Positions 55,147-63,756 of a stretch of DNA of 64,000 bases are shown one piece after another; the first letter of the stretch is position 1; every line of letters starts with the position of its first letter. The stretch spans positions 434,001 to 498,000 of the forward strand of contig NZ_JAPDMU010000001.1 of NCBI RefSeq assembly GCF_026319325.1, in the 5' to 3' direction. The notes beneath the pieces are model-generated. The model had not been told where the DNA came from and made no database searches. It was given only the letters and a program-made list of their open reading frames with translations. Position numbers and translations under genes: made by a program. Origin of the DNA: Methylophaga sp. OBS3. GTDB lineage: Bacteria; Pseudomonadota; Gammaproteobacteria; Nitrosococcales; Methylophagaceae.

Positions 55147-55271
55147 ATGCGGTGAAACAATTAATCGGATTAAGCGATTAGTTTAATTGGATTAAGTTGT
55201 TTGACCATTCGTAGGTCGGACACTAGAATGCAAATTGTCCTTTCCGACAAAACAATTTAAGGGAGTTTTAC

Positions 55272-55838
55272 ATGTCAACTTTAATCAATACTACGATTAA
55301 GCCATTCAAAGCGACTGCTTACCACAACGGTGAGTTCGTGCCAGTTAGCGATGCTGATCTGAAAGGTAAGTGGTCTGTTGTTTTCTTCTACCCAGCTGAC
55401 TTCACTTTCGTTTGCCCAACTGAACTGGGTGATCTGGCTGATTACTACGACAAACTGCAAGAAATGGGTGTTGAAGTTTACTCAGTATCTACAGATACAC
55501 ACTTCACTCACAAAGCATGGCATGACGCTTCTGAAACAATCAAGAAGATCAAGTTCCCAATGATCGGTGACCCAACTGGTGCTATCAGCCGTAACTTTGA
55601 AGTTATGATCGAAGAAGACGGTCTGGCTCTGCGTGGTACTTTCGTTATTGATCCAGAAGGTTCAATCAAAGTATGTGAAGTTCACGATCTGGGTATTGGT
55701 CGTAGCGCGAAAGAACTGGTTCGTAAAATCCAAGCTGCTCAATACGTTGCATCTCACGATGGTGAAGTATGCCCAGCTTCATGGCAGCCAGGTGAAGAGA
55801 CTCTGTCTCCTTCATTAGACTTGGTTGGCAAGATCTAA
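55272..55838 (+). CDS. ahpC: Alkyl hydroperoxide reductase subunit C (2-Cys peroxiredoxin)
   Basis: A 188-residue AhpC. Peroxidatic C48 in FTFVCPTE, resolving C167 in EVCPASWQPGEE. It reduces hydrogen peroxide and organic peroxides and is recycled by AhpF. GGGAG precedes the ATG. Codon use looks optimised compared with the neighbours (frequent CTG, GGT, CGT), as expected for an abundant protein. A terminator separates it from ahpF. Confidence 0.96.
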   Translation: MSTLINTTIKPFKATAYHNGEFVPVSDADLKGKWSVVFFYPADFTFVCPTELGDLADYYDKLQEMGVEVYSVSTDTHFTHKAWHDASETIKKIKFPMIGDPTGAISRNFEVMIEEDGLALRGTFVIDPEGSIKVCEVHDLGIGRSAKELVRKIQAAQYVASHDGEVCPASWQPGEETLSPSLDLVGKI

Positions 55839-55861
55839 AAAAACGGCTTAACAGTCGACTG

Positions 55862-55886
55862 GTCCGGGCTTCGGCCCGGACTTTTT
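55862..55886 (+). terminator. Terminator between ahpC and ahpF
   Basis: GTCCGGGC-TTCG-GCCCGGAC forms a perfect 8-bp stem with a stable TTCG tetraloop, then TTTTT. It probably stops most ahpC transcripts, with ahpF made by read-through. Confidence 0.92.
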
Positions 55887-55917
55887 AAATAACAGAATTT
55901 TTACAGGCAGGTGCCTT

Positions 55918-57489
55918 ATGTTGGATGCAAATATTGCAACGCAGTTGAAATCTTATCTGCAAAACTTACAACGTCCGGTTGAGATCGTTGCGTCACTCAA
56001 TGAAACGCCAAAAGCCGCTGAAATGCGTGAGCTTCTGGTGGAAATTGCTGACATGTCAGATAAAGTCACACTCAATGACCGCGATAATGATGCCCGACAA
56101 CCTTCTTTTCGCATTAAGCAACCGGAAGGTCAGGAGCAAATTCGCTTCGCTGGTATTCCGATGGGACACGAGTTTACCTCGTTAGTCTTAGCGTTATTGC
56201 ATGTTGGTGGCCATCCACTTAAGACTGAGCCTGAAGTTATTGAGCAAATTAAAAATCTCGATGGCGAGTTTCACTTTGAAACCTATATTTCATTGTCATG
56301 CCAAAACTGCCCAGAGGTAGTGCAGGCATTGAACTTGATGGCAGTGCTTAATCCTAAGATTAGCCACACGATGATTGATGGTGCCTTATTCCAAGATGAA
56401 GTGAATGAGCGTCAAATTATGGCAGTGCCTACCGTCTTTTTGAACGGTAAACAGTTTGGTCAAGGTCGTATGAGTTTGCCTGAAATTCTTGGCCGACTGG
56501 ATACTGGGTCAATCAAGCGTGAAGCTGAAAAAATCAGTAAAAAAGAGCCATTTGATGTGTTGATCGTCGGTGGTGGTCCTGCAGGTGCCTCGGCTTCAAT
56601 TTATGCTGCACGTAAAGGTATTCGTACCGGTATTGTGGCTGAACGTTTTGGTGGCCAAGTGATGGATACCATGGCAATCGAAAACTTCATTTCAGTGAAA
56701 GAAACTGAAGGTCCGAAGTTGGTGGCGGCGCTAGAAGAACACGTCAAAGAATATGAAGTTGATGTGATGAATCTGCAACGTGCAAGCAAGCTGACCAAAA
56801 AAGGATCGATGGTTGAAGTTTCACTCGAAAGTGGCGCGACACTGCTTAGTAAATCTGTCATTTTGGCAACGGGTGCTCGTTGGCGTGAACTGGGCGTTCC
56901 AGGTGAAGCAGAGTATCGCGGACATGGTGTTGCCTATTGCCCGCATTGTGATGGTCCTTTGTTTAAAGGTAAACGTGTTGCAGTTATTGGTGGTGGTAAC
57001 TCTGGTGTTGAGGCAGCTATTGATTTGGCAGGTATCGTCGGTCATGTCACATTGATCGAATATGCTGATCAATTAAAAGCTGATGCCGTATTGCAGAAAA
57101 AGCTGCATAGCTTGAATAACGTTGAAATCATCATTGGTGCACAAACGACAGAGATCACTGGCGCTGATAAAAAAGTGAACGGTCTGAAGTACAAAGACCG
57201 GGCGACAGGTGAAACACACCATGTTGAAGTCGCAGGTGTTTTCGTGCAAATCGGTTTGATACCAAATACTGATTTCTTGAAAGACACGGTGAAATTGAGT
57301 CAGTACGGTGAGATTGAAATTGACTCACACGGCGCGACATCAATGCCCGGTGTGTTTGCGGCTGGTGATGTAACAACAGTACCTTACAAGCAGATCATTA
57401 TTGCCATGGGTGAAGGTTCGCGTGCTGCATTAGGTGCGTTTGATTACCTAATTCGTAATGACTTTAATGAAAAGGATGAAGCGGCCTAG
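55918..57489 (+). CDS. ahpF: Alkyl hydroperoxide reductase subunit F
   Basis: A 523-residue flavoprotein disulfide reductase. The N-terminal double-thioredoxin domain has C128/C131 in [12 protein letters not shown] motif [21 protein letters not shown] split at GGGPAGA; redox-active C341/C344 in [13 protein letters not shown](P) motif [19 protein letters not shown] split at GGGNSG. It passes electrons from NADH to AhpC. It converges on the response-regulator gene with only 12 bp between the stops and no terminator. Confidence 0.96.
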   Translation: MLDANIATQLKSYLQNLQRPVEIVASLNETPKAAEMRELLVEIADMSDKVTLNDRDNDARQPSFRIKQPEGQEQIRFAGIPMGHEFTSLVLALLHVGGHPLKTEPEVIEQIKNLDGEFHFETYISLSCQNCPEVVQALNLMAVLNPKISHTMIDGALFQDEVNERQIMAVPTVFLNGKQFGQGRMSLPEILGRLDTGSIKREAEKISKKEPFDVLIVGGGPAGASASIYAARKGIRTGIVAERFGGQVMDTMAIENFISVKETEGPKLVAALEEHVKEYEVDVMNLQRASKLTKKGSMVEVSLESGATLLSKSVILATGARWRELGVPGEAEYRGHGVAYCPHCDGPLFKGKRVAVIGGGNSGVEAAIDLAGIVGHVTLIEYADQLKADAVLQKKLHSLNNVEIIIGAQTTEITGADKKVNGLKYKDRATGETHHVEVAGVFVQIGLIPNTDFLKDTVKLSQYGEIEIDSHGATSMPGVFAAGDVTTVPYKQIIIAMGEGSRAALGAFDYLIRNDFNEKDEAA

Positions 57490-57501
57490 TCCGTTTAGAG
57501 C

Positions 57502-58164
57502 TCAATCTGCCTCGTCAATTAAATCACGTAGATTTAATAGCTTCATGCGAATGGCGAGGCGGGTGAGTTCAATATCTGAGCTCACATCTAACTTACGTTT
57601 AATGATGTAATGTGAGTTGGAAACCGTTTTGGGGCTGATATTTAATATCTCGGCGATTTCTTGATTGCTTTTGGCTTCGAGCAACAATCGTAAAATCTCA
57701 AACTCCCTGACCGTCAAATCATCTAACCGGGTTTGTTCGTGACCCAACTTCTCTAAAGCCAGTGCCTGTGCAATATCGGGGCTGAGACTCAGCTTGTTTT
57801 CCATGACTTCAAAAATGCCACGAATCAGTAGAGAAGGATCACTGCTTTTGGTGATATAACCTAATGCGCCAGCACGCGTTGCCTGCAACACAAAACTTGG
57901 GTTCTGATGCATGCTGAACACCAAAATTCTTGCCTGTGGATCATATTGTCGAATGCGTGAAATAGCCTCTAAACCACTTTGGCCCGGCATTGAAATATCC
58001 ATGACCACCACATCTGGTTGATGAGTTTTGTATTGCATATACGCTTCGTGTCCATCACGAGCATCCGCAACGACTTCTAGTTTGGCTTGTTTTTGCAATA
58101 AGGCTCGATAACCCTCACGGACAATGGCATGATCATCAGCAAGTAACACACGAATAGTTGCCAT
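57502..58164 (-). CDS. NarL-family response regulator (MoxX-like)
   Basis: A 220-residue regulator: receiver (phospho-acceptor D56 in VVVMDISMPG) and LuxR-type helix-turn-helix (LTVREFEILRLLLEAKSNQEI). It overlaps the kinase gene by 1 bp, and both are divergent from the mxa genes. In Paracoccus the NarX/L-type pair MoxY/MoxX lies next to, and activates, methanol oxidation genes; the similar layout suggests the same role here, but the family is large and this is inference. Confidence 0.85.
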   Translation of the reverse strand: MATIRVLLADDHAIVREGYRALLQKQAKLEVVADARDGHEAYMQYKTHQPDVVVMDISMPGQSGLEAISRIRQYDPQARILVFSMHQNPSFVLQATRAGALGYITKSSDPSLLIRGIFEVMENKLSLSPDIAQALALEKLGHEQTRLDDLTVREFEILRLLLEAKSNQEIAEILNISPKTVSNSHYIIKRKLDVSSDIELTRLAIRMKLLNLRDLIDEAD

Positions 58165-59525
58165 TAATCAAACTCCTTTTGCGTGTGGATAGGCAAACGA
58201 ATCATCATTTTTAAACCATTACCTTGATTGGCGGAAATATTCACTTGGCCACCTAAAGCACGAACACGTTCGTTAATTCCGAGCAGTCCCATTCCCATCG
58301 ATTGTTGAATTTTGTCGTTATCTGCCAAGCCATTATCCTCAATCATAAGCTGTAAAAAACCGGTCTCTGGACTGAATAGATGAATCAACGCTTTGGTTGC
58401 CTGCGCATGTTTGGCAATATTGGTCAGTGCTTCTTGAACAACACGATAAATATTAACGGGCAGGGGAGCAGGAAGATCTTGTAGCGGTGTATCTATTAGT
58501 AATGTGATTTGCGTCTCGTTACCGCGGCGTTGATGCCAACTCTTAATCAGTTTTTGTAAGCTTTTCTCAAGCCCGATTTCATCAACTTCTGTTGGCCTTA
58601 GACGCGTCAGCAAGTTTCTCAGCGTGACCATCATGTGTTCGGTAATACGGTTAATACTGTCAAGTTCAGGTTGGATCTCTGGATTATCATTTTTAGCGGT
58701 TTGGCTGATACTGGTGGTCATCGCATTAATACCAGCCAGACATTGGCCAAACTCGTCGTGTAGCTCACGAGCGATATAGCGATGTTCCTCTTCCTGTACA
58801 TTCATGAGCTTCATCGCTAACTGCTGATTTTCTGCCAGTACCTGCTGTTGGCTGGTGGCAAGTGCATTAATAGCTTGTGATGTGCGTCGCCATTCAGCGA
58901 TATCAAAGGTAGGGATTCGAGTTTCTAAATGACCATCACGCATTTTTTCCAAACCACTGACAATCAATGTGGCGGGTCTTAATAGTCGGTTGATGGTCAT
59001 AAAGATAAAGAACGATAAGGCCACGATGCTAAATGACAATACACCGAGCACAGCACGTAAGTTATGCCAAGCCCGAGCCGTTTCTACATGACGGTTCAAT
59101 GAAACAAGAATGGTTCCGTAAGTCACGGCATTAAAGGAAAATCGCCGCGTGGCCTCATAATCCGGCGAAAATAGACTGCTATATAGACCACCAAACCAGA
59201 GCGGCCAACTACGTTCAGACTCATCCACTTCACTACACATGCTGCGCCGGCGGCTTTCACTGCGAGACAAAAATTGAATACAAGAGCCGGGCAAGCCATT
59301 CATATCCTCCCAAAGACGAGTGCTAGGAAAGGGGGTTCGGTAGTCATAGCGAGTGTAGTTTCGAAGTAGCTCTTCGGTCATATGCTGATTAATACGTTTG
59401 GCAGTTGAGTCTGCCTGGAACATCGATTGTTGATTAGTTTCATACAGCACATAGGCAGCACTTATCAGCACACTAAATAATGCGATAAGGAGAATTCGAG
59501 CAAATAGCTGTAATTTTAAATTCAT
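58164..59525 (-). CDS. NarX-type sensor histidine kinase (MoxY-like)
   Basis: A 453-residue kinase: transmembrane helix 1 (about residues 8-28), a periplasmic domain of about 125 residues, helix 2 (about 155-178), HAMP (about 180-230), HisKA_3 with H256 (EEHRYIARELHDEFGQ) and HATPase (MIEDNGLADN, GMGLLGINERVRALGG). The periplasmic domain contains two cysteines (C82 and C97) that could form a disulfide. Ligand unknown; a methanol or redox signal is suggested only by neighbourhood. Confidence 0.87.
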   Translation of the reverse strand: MNLKLQLFARILLIALFSVLISAAYVLYETNQQSMFQADSTAKRINQHMTEELLRNYTRYDYRTPFPSTRLWEDMNGLPGSCIQFLSRSESRRRSMCSEVDESERSWPLWFGGLYSSLFSPDYEATRRFSFNAVTYGTILVSLNRHVETARAWHNLRAVLGVLSFSIVALSFFIFMTINRLLRPATLIVSGLEKMRDGHLETRIPTFDIAEWRRTSQAINALATSQQQVLAENQQLAMKLMNVQEEEHRYIARELHDEFGQCLAGINAMTTSISQTAKNDNPEIQPELDSINRITEHMMVTLRNLLTRLRPTEVDEIGLEKSLQKLIKSWHQRRGNETQITLLIDTPLQDLPAPLPVNIYRVVQEALTNIAKHAQATKALIHLFSPETGFLQLMIEDNGLADNDKIQQSMGMGLLGINERVRALGGQVNISANQGNGLKMMIRLPIHTQKEFD

Positions 59526-59795
59526 TGAATTGTATTTATCGGTAACTAGGTAAGCAGTCTAGGCAGTAATTGGTTTGGCGCAAAGTCATAAATGTGGTCA
59601 CGGGAAATTTGCCCGACACTCTGAGGCAAATATCGGCTGTGACAAGCTGGGAGAAACGGTCTAATACTTAACACCAAGGCTTGGCAGCAGGTGTTTGCAA
59701 AATAGTGATAAATCGAAATGTAAGCACCGAGTCTAGCGGTTTCTTATCCGATTAAATGATGTTAGATTCGAGACAGGAATAACAGCTTAAAGGTA
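59526..59795. promoter_or_regulatory. Divergent promoter region between the two-component genes and the mxa operon
   Basis: No gene seen. At 59601-59615 CGGGAAATTTGCCCG is a near-perfect palindrome (one mismatched pair). Overlapping it, TTTGCC (59608-59613) and GGCAAA (59625-59630) form a 6-bp inverted repeat 11 nt apart. Either may bind the adjacent response regulator. The promoter elements themselves could not be assigned with confidence. Confidence 0.45.
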
Positions 59796-59933
59796 ATGGC
59801 ACGCTTCGATGCCAAGCCCCAAGAGCGACAAGAACAAATCCTTAGTATGGCAATTATCATTACCATTGGTTTTTGCGTGGTTACTGAGGCTTTATTCACC
59901 AAAAATATAACTGTCAGTAAGACAGACACATAG
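59796..59933 (+). CDS. Small membrane-protein ORF (45 residues) heading the mxa operon
   Basis: ATG 59796 with AAAGG three bases upstream; TAG at 59931-59933; mxaR begins 13 bp later behind its own AAGGGGAG. The product has a charged, amphipathic N-terminus (MARFDAKPQERQEQ), one clear transmembrane helix (ILSMAIIITIGFCVVTEAL) and a short polar tail. I do not recognise a family. The good ribosome-binding site, membrane-like composition and position make it a likely real gene, possibly a small subunit or assembly factor tied to methanol oxidation. Confidence 0.55.
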   Translation: MARFDAKPQERQEQILSMAIIITIGFCVVTEALFTKNITVSKTDT

Positions 59934-59946
59934 AAGGGGAGCATAA

Positions 59947-60966
59947 ATGGCTGATTTGCAGCATCTTGAAGTTGCGCGTGAACATGCGCTGGCCTTGGAA
60001 AAGGTCGTTAACCAAGTCGTTATCGGGCAAGAATCAGCAATTCGTCTGATTTTGATTGCTTTGCATGCACGTGGACACGTATTACTTGAAGGTGGCGTTG
60101 GTGTGGGTAAAACCACATTACTACGTGCTTTCTCTAAAGCGCTTGGTGGGGCGTTTGGCCGTATCGAGGGTAGTGTCGATTTGATGCCTAATGATCTGCT
60201 GTACAGTGCTTGGGTAAATGCTGACGGTAAACCTGTCATCGAGCCAGGCCCTCTGATTAATCATGGTGAAGAAACAGCCGTATTCTTCTTTAATGAAATC
60301 AATCGTGCACGCCCTCAAGTTCAGTCTTTGTTACTACGTGCTATGGCTGAGCGAAGTGTTGATGCTTTTGGTAAAGAATATCGCTTCCCGCATATGGTGG
60401 TTTTTGCTGACCGTAATGCCGTTGAAAAAGAAGAAACCTTTGAGCTCAGTGCCGCGGCACGTGACCGTTTCTTATTTGAAATTAATATCAGTCGTCCAGA
60501 AGATGATGCACAACGACGTAAATTGATTTTTGATCCGGCTTTCCATGATGTTGATGAGCTTTTGTCATCGGTTTCTGAGCCATTGCTGAATTACACAGAC
60601 CTTAATGACCTGGATAAACAGATTCAGAAAGCAATTTTCGTTTCACCGGAAATTGAAAACTACGTTGTCCGTTTATGGGATGCCAGCTGGGAGCCACATA
60701 AACTAGGTATCGAGTTAGAAGATATCTTCGTTGAAGATTTAGTTGTTGCCGGTGCCAGTGTACGTGGTATGTCTGCCATGGTGCGTGCTGCCAAAGTCTG
60801 TGCTTGGTTAAATGGACGTGATCACGTGTTACCAGACGATGTTCATACGGTTCTGTTACCAGCCTTAACGCATAGGGTCTTTTTGTCGCCGGTATATGAA
60901 GGTCGACGTGAGCAAATCATGCCTAAATTTGTGCGTGCTTTGCGTGATCACATCGCGACGCCTTAA
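59947..60966 (+). CDS. mxaR: MxaR, MoxR-type AAA+ ATPase
   Basis: A 339-residue MoxR ATPase. Walker A GGVGVGKT (residues 49-56). Walker B reads AVFFFNEINRARPQV: N116 replaces the usual aspartate before E117. The sensor segment VFADRNAVEKEETFELSAAA replaces the ATQNP-type motif of ordinary MoxR proteins; I associate this variant with the MxaR branch. Followed by DUF58, MxaA-, MxaC- and MxaK-like genes in mxaRSACK order, it probably helps activate or insert calcium into PQQ methanol dehydrogenase. No mxaFJGI precedes it in this window. Confidence 0.85.
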   Translation: MADLQHLEVAREHALALEKVVNQVVIGQESAIRLILIALHARGHVLLEGGVGVGKTTLLRAFSKALGGAFGRIEGSVDLMPNDLLYSAWVNADGKPVIEPGPLINHGEETAVFFFNEINRARPQVQSLLLRAMAERSVDAFGKEYRFPHMVVFADRNAVEKEETFELSAAARDRFLFEINISRPEDDAQRRKLIFDPAFHDVDELLSSVSEPLLNYTDLNDLDKQIQKAIFVSPEIENYVVRLWDASWEPHKLGIELEDIFVEDLVVAGASVRGMSAMVRAAKVCAWLNGRDHVLPDDVHTVLLPALTHRVFLSPVYEGRREQIMPKFVRALRDHIATP

Positions 60967-60971
60967 TCATC

Positions 60972-61865
60972 ATGGCCTCGCGTGACCACCTGCAGCCGCA
61001 GGAGTTTTTCTATCGGTTTCCAGACAAAGTGTTTGGCCATGTGCCCGGTGCCCATAGTGGTACGGCTTTAGGCAGTGGTGATCGTTTTGCTGGTTTTGCT
61101 GATCTGTTTGATTACCCCGATCCTCGGCGTTTGGATATTCGTGCCAGCTTGAGAATGCAAGCGGCTGATGTTACGCAGAGCGAACAGCAGCGCTGGTTGG
61201 TAAAGCGTTATCAACAACGTTCTTCTATTACGTTATGGCTGTTGGCTGATTTAAGTCGTTCGATGACCGTTGCCAGCGTTAATCATGAGCGTATTGCGAA
61301 ATTAGCTCACATGGTTGCCCATAGTGCGATTGGTTTTGGTGATCAATTTGCTATGGCCGGCTTTGATGCCATCTGGCGTCAAGATGTATCAATAATGCCA
61401 ACTCGGCAACGTAGTATGCCGGCACTTGCGGTTGAAAAAATTATGGATTCAAAACCGCCAGAAGCCGCTGGTGCTGAAGGTCTATTTCATGCCGCTGATC
61501 TGATTAATAGTCAGCGAGCAATGGTTTTTTTGGCTTCAGATTTTTGCTGTGATATCGAGTTAGTTGAGCGAACATTGAGAAAACTCGCTCATTACACCGT
61601 TATTCCGATTGTTTGGCGGCATGATGATGTTGATCATTTTCCATCTCATGCAGGCTGGACTGAAACACGGGATGCCGAGACGGGACAACGTCATAGTGTT
61701 TGGATGCGACCAGCAATCAAAAAGCGTTGGCAAGCACAAATGAAAGAGCATTTTGACAAGCTCGATGCGTGTTTCCGCCGCTATCAATTTAAGCCGTTAT
61801 ATGTTGAAGGGGAAGTAACGCCACAACAATTAACGGAATACTTCTTTGCGATGAAAAAATCTTAG
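60972..61865 (+). CDS. mxaS: MxaS, DUF58 protein
   Basis: A 297-residue cytoplasmic protein with a degenerate von Willebrand A-type fold: YPDPRRLDIRASLRM, then WLLADLSRSMTVAS (a MIDAS-like DxSxS) around residues 90-105, and MVFLASDFCCD. DUF58 proteins pair with MoxR ATPases. It lies 5 bp after mxaR and 2 bp before mxaA. In methylotrophs mxaS is needed for active methanol dehydrogenase, with an unclear mechanism. Confidence 0.83.
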   Translation: MASRDHLQPQEFFYRFPDKVFGHVPGAHSGTALGSGDRFAGFADLFDYPDPRRLDIRASLRMQAADVTQSEQQRWLVKRYQQRSSITLWLLADLSRSMTVASVNHERIAKLAHMVAHSAIGFGDQFAMAGFDAIWRQDVSIMPTRQRSMPALAVEKIMDSKPPEAAGAEGLFHAADLINSQRAMVFLASDFCCDIELVERTLRKLAHYTVIPIVWRHDDVDHFPSHAGWTETRDAETGQRHSVWMRPAIKKRWQAQMKEHFDKLDACFRRYQFKPLYVEGEVTPQQLTEYFFAMKKS

Positions 61866-61867
61866 GG

Positions 61868-62743
61868 ATGCCGACCATGCGTGTTTGGGTTTTGTGTTGG
61901 ATGTTGGCGCTAAGCGCTCATGTTTATGCTGATGAGACAGCGAATTTGGTTGATGGTCAGCAGGCGACGATTAATGTGGATCGTAGCTGGGGCTTATTGA
62001 TTGGTGATGAAATTACGGCAGAGGTTACTTTGCCTGAATCATTATCAATCAACCCAGATAGCTTGCCGCAACGAAATAAGCGTCATGGTGCTTGGTTGTA
62101 CTTGCGGGATAGTGAGTTAAGCGACAATAAAATTTTGATGCACTATCAGGTGTTTAATGTGCCTGCTGAAAATCGAGAAGTGGCAACGCCTGTTTTTGAA
62201 ATCAGAACAACTGATGGCGGATTTGTCAGCATTCCAGCCACACCTATTAAGTTGGGTTCTTTTTTAGCTTCTGAAAATGCGGATGCCAATGGTCGTTTTG
62301 TGCCTCGTGGTGACATGATTTTGCAGCCATTTAATGATGCCAAGTTATACCAACAACTTAAGTTAGCGTTGTTATTACTCATCATCAGTACGACTATTTG
62401 GTTAGCTTGGCACTTTGGTTTTCGTCCACGTAAACGTTTGCCATTTGCACATGCGGTGTTTGAGCTGAATAAAATGCGTTGGTTAGGTCGTAAAGATACT
62501 GATGCCGCCAGTCGTAGTTTGCATCATGCTTTCAATCAAAGTGCCGGAACAGTGCTGGTTGCCAGTCGCTTGGAAAAATTATGGCAACAATGTCCTTGGC
62601 TAACACCGGTAAAAGCCGATATTGAAAGTTTTTATCGGCAATCTGCTGCCCATTATTTCAGTGCAACAGGTGGTGAAGCCAAAAACTTTGGCCAACTCTT
62701 GAGCCTGGCACGTGCCTGTCGTGCACAGGAGAAAATGGCATGA
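61868..62743 (+). CDS. mxaA: MxaA-like periplasmic/membrane protein
   Basis: A 291-residue protein with a signal peptide (cleavage near SAHVYA, residue 21), a periplasmic beta-rich domain (about 25-155, WGLLIGDEITAEVTLPESL), one transmembrane helix (about 165-185, LKLALLLLIISTTIWLAW) and a basic cytoplasmic tail. This layout and its place between mxaS and mxaC fit MxaA, implicated in calcium insertion into methanol dehydrogenase. Overlaps mxaC by ATGA. Confidence 0.82.
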   Translation: MPTMRVWVLCWMLALSAHVYADETANLVDGQQATINVDRSWGLLIGDEITAEVTLPESLSINPDSLPQRNKRHGAWLYLRDSELSDNKILMHYQVFNVPAENREVATPVFEIRTTDGGFVSIPATPIKLGSFLASENADANGRFVPRGDMILQPFNDAKLYQQLKLALLLLIISTTIWLAWHFGFRPRKRLPFAHAVFELNKMRWLGRKDTDAASRSLHHAFNQSAGTVLVASRLEKLWQQCPWLTPVKADIESFYRQSAAHYFSATGGEAKNFGQLLSLARACRAQEKMA

Positions 62744-63756
62744 TGCTATTGGGTATGCTGTGGGATAAGCCATTGTGGTTGCTGATGCTGCCACTGGCCT
62801 TATTGCCATGGTTTAACCATAACCTTGATAAAACGGTTGCTTGGGTGCAGTTAGTGCCTGTCGATCCGTTATCAAGAGTTATCAGTAATTTACTGAAATT
62901 ATTGGCTTCTTTAGTCATTGTAGGTTTGCTGTTAGCTTTGGCAGATCCTGAAATGCCAGAACAAAAAATTGAGCGTCTTGGTGAAGGTGCTGAGATTGTC
63001 CTATTACTCGACAGAAGCCGAAGCATGGACGATCCGTTTGCTGTCAAAACACAGGCTGCTTCAGTAAGTGTTGGTGGTGACAATTCAAAGCGCAGTGTTG
63101 CAAAAGATTACCTGAGTGAGTTTGTTAAAAAACGTCCAGACGATCGCTTTGGCTTTGTTTTCTTTAGTACCAAAGCGATTAACCTTTTACCGCTTACTTA
63201 CAGCAAAGAGTCAATTTTGGCGACGGTTAAGGCAAATGCACTAGGTAAAGGTTTATCTGATACCAACATGGCTGAGGCATTGTTGAGTTCAGCCAGAATG
63301 TTTGAAGGCGAAACCTATCGAGGTGCTCGTATTGTTTTATTGGTGTCAGATGGCGGCCAGTTACTGAGTAATGATGCAAAAGAACAAATCACTCGTCTCT
63401 ATAATGAGATGAATTTAAGCATCTATTGGATTTATCTCAAATCTCGTGTGGAAATGACGCTTGAACCAAAAGATGGCGAAAGTGCATTGTGGACGGATAT
63501 TCCTGAGCGGAAGTTGCATGACTACTTCAAATCAATTGGCGTTCCATATCGGGCATTTGAAGCCGGTTCACTGCAAGCTTTTGCCGATGCTTTAGACGAA
63601 ATTGATCGTCAGCAATATCAAACATTATTAGTACAAGAAACCTTGCCACATGAACCTAAAGCTGATCTTTTCCTATGGCTGGCATTGTTGGCAATGCTGT
63701 TTTTAGCTGCATCACATTTGTATACCTTCTGGGGAGTGAGAAAAGCCCATGAATAA
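62740..63756 (+). CDS. mxaC: MxaC, von Willebrand factor A-domain membrane protein
   Basis: A 338-residue protein with two N-terminal helices (about residues 12-30 and 50-72), a periplasmic VWA domain with an intact MIDAS motif (LLLDRSRSMDDPF, D-x-S-x-S, near residue 90; conserved T in the KGLSDTNMAEAL loop; LLVSDGG) and a C-terminal helix (about 308-330). The VWA domain binds a divalent metal, in keeping with the calcium-insertion role attributed to MxaA, C, K and L. ATG 62740 overlaps mxaA by 4 bp; its end overlaps mxaK by 8 bp. Confidence 0.85.
   Translation: MMLLGMLWDKPLWLLMLPLALLPWFNHNLDKTVAWVQLVPVDPLSRVISNLLKLLASLVIVGLLLALADPEMPEQKIERLGEGAEIVLLLDRSRSMDDPFAVKTQAASVSVGGDNSKRSVAKDYLSEFVKKRPDDRFGFVFFSTKAINLLPLTYSKESILATVKANALGKGLSDTNMAEALLSSARMFEGETYRGARIVLLVSDGGQLLSNDAKEQITRLYNEMNLSIYWIYLKSRVEMTLEPKDGESALWTDIPERKLHDYFKSIGVPYRAFEAGSLQAFADALDEIDRQQYQTLLVQETLPHEPKADLFLWLALLAMLFLAASHLYTFWGVRKAHE

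Noticed and set aside
55201..55260. GTCGG/CCGAC inverted repeat before ahpC as an OxyR-type operator
   Set aside because: Only 5 bp each with a long gap and no match to the OxyR spacing pattern; too weak to call.
59762..59944. 60-codon minus-strand frame in the mxa upstream region
   Set aside because: It is the antisense of the better-supported plus-strand small ORF, with no ribosome-binding site.
59947..63756. Reading the MoxR-DUF58-VWA genes as a Bat (aerotolerance) operon
   Set aside because: The sensor/Walker B variant of the ATPase, an MxaA-like protein between DUF58 and VWA genes, and a following MxaK-like gene fit mxaRSACK better; Bat operons usually have two VWA proteins and a BatD-type protein.
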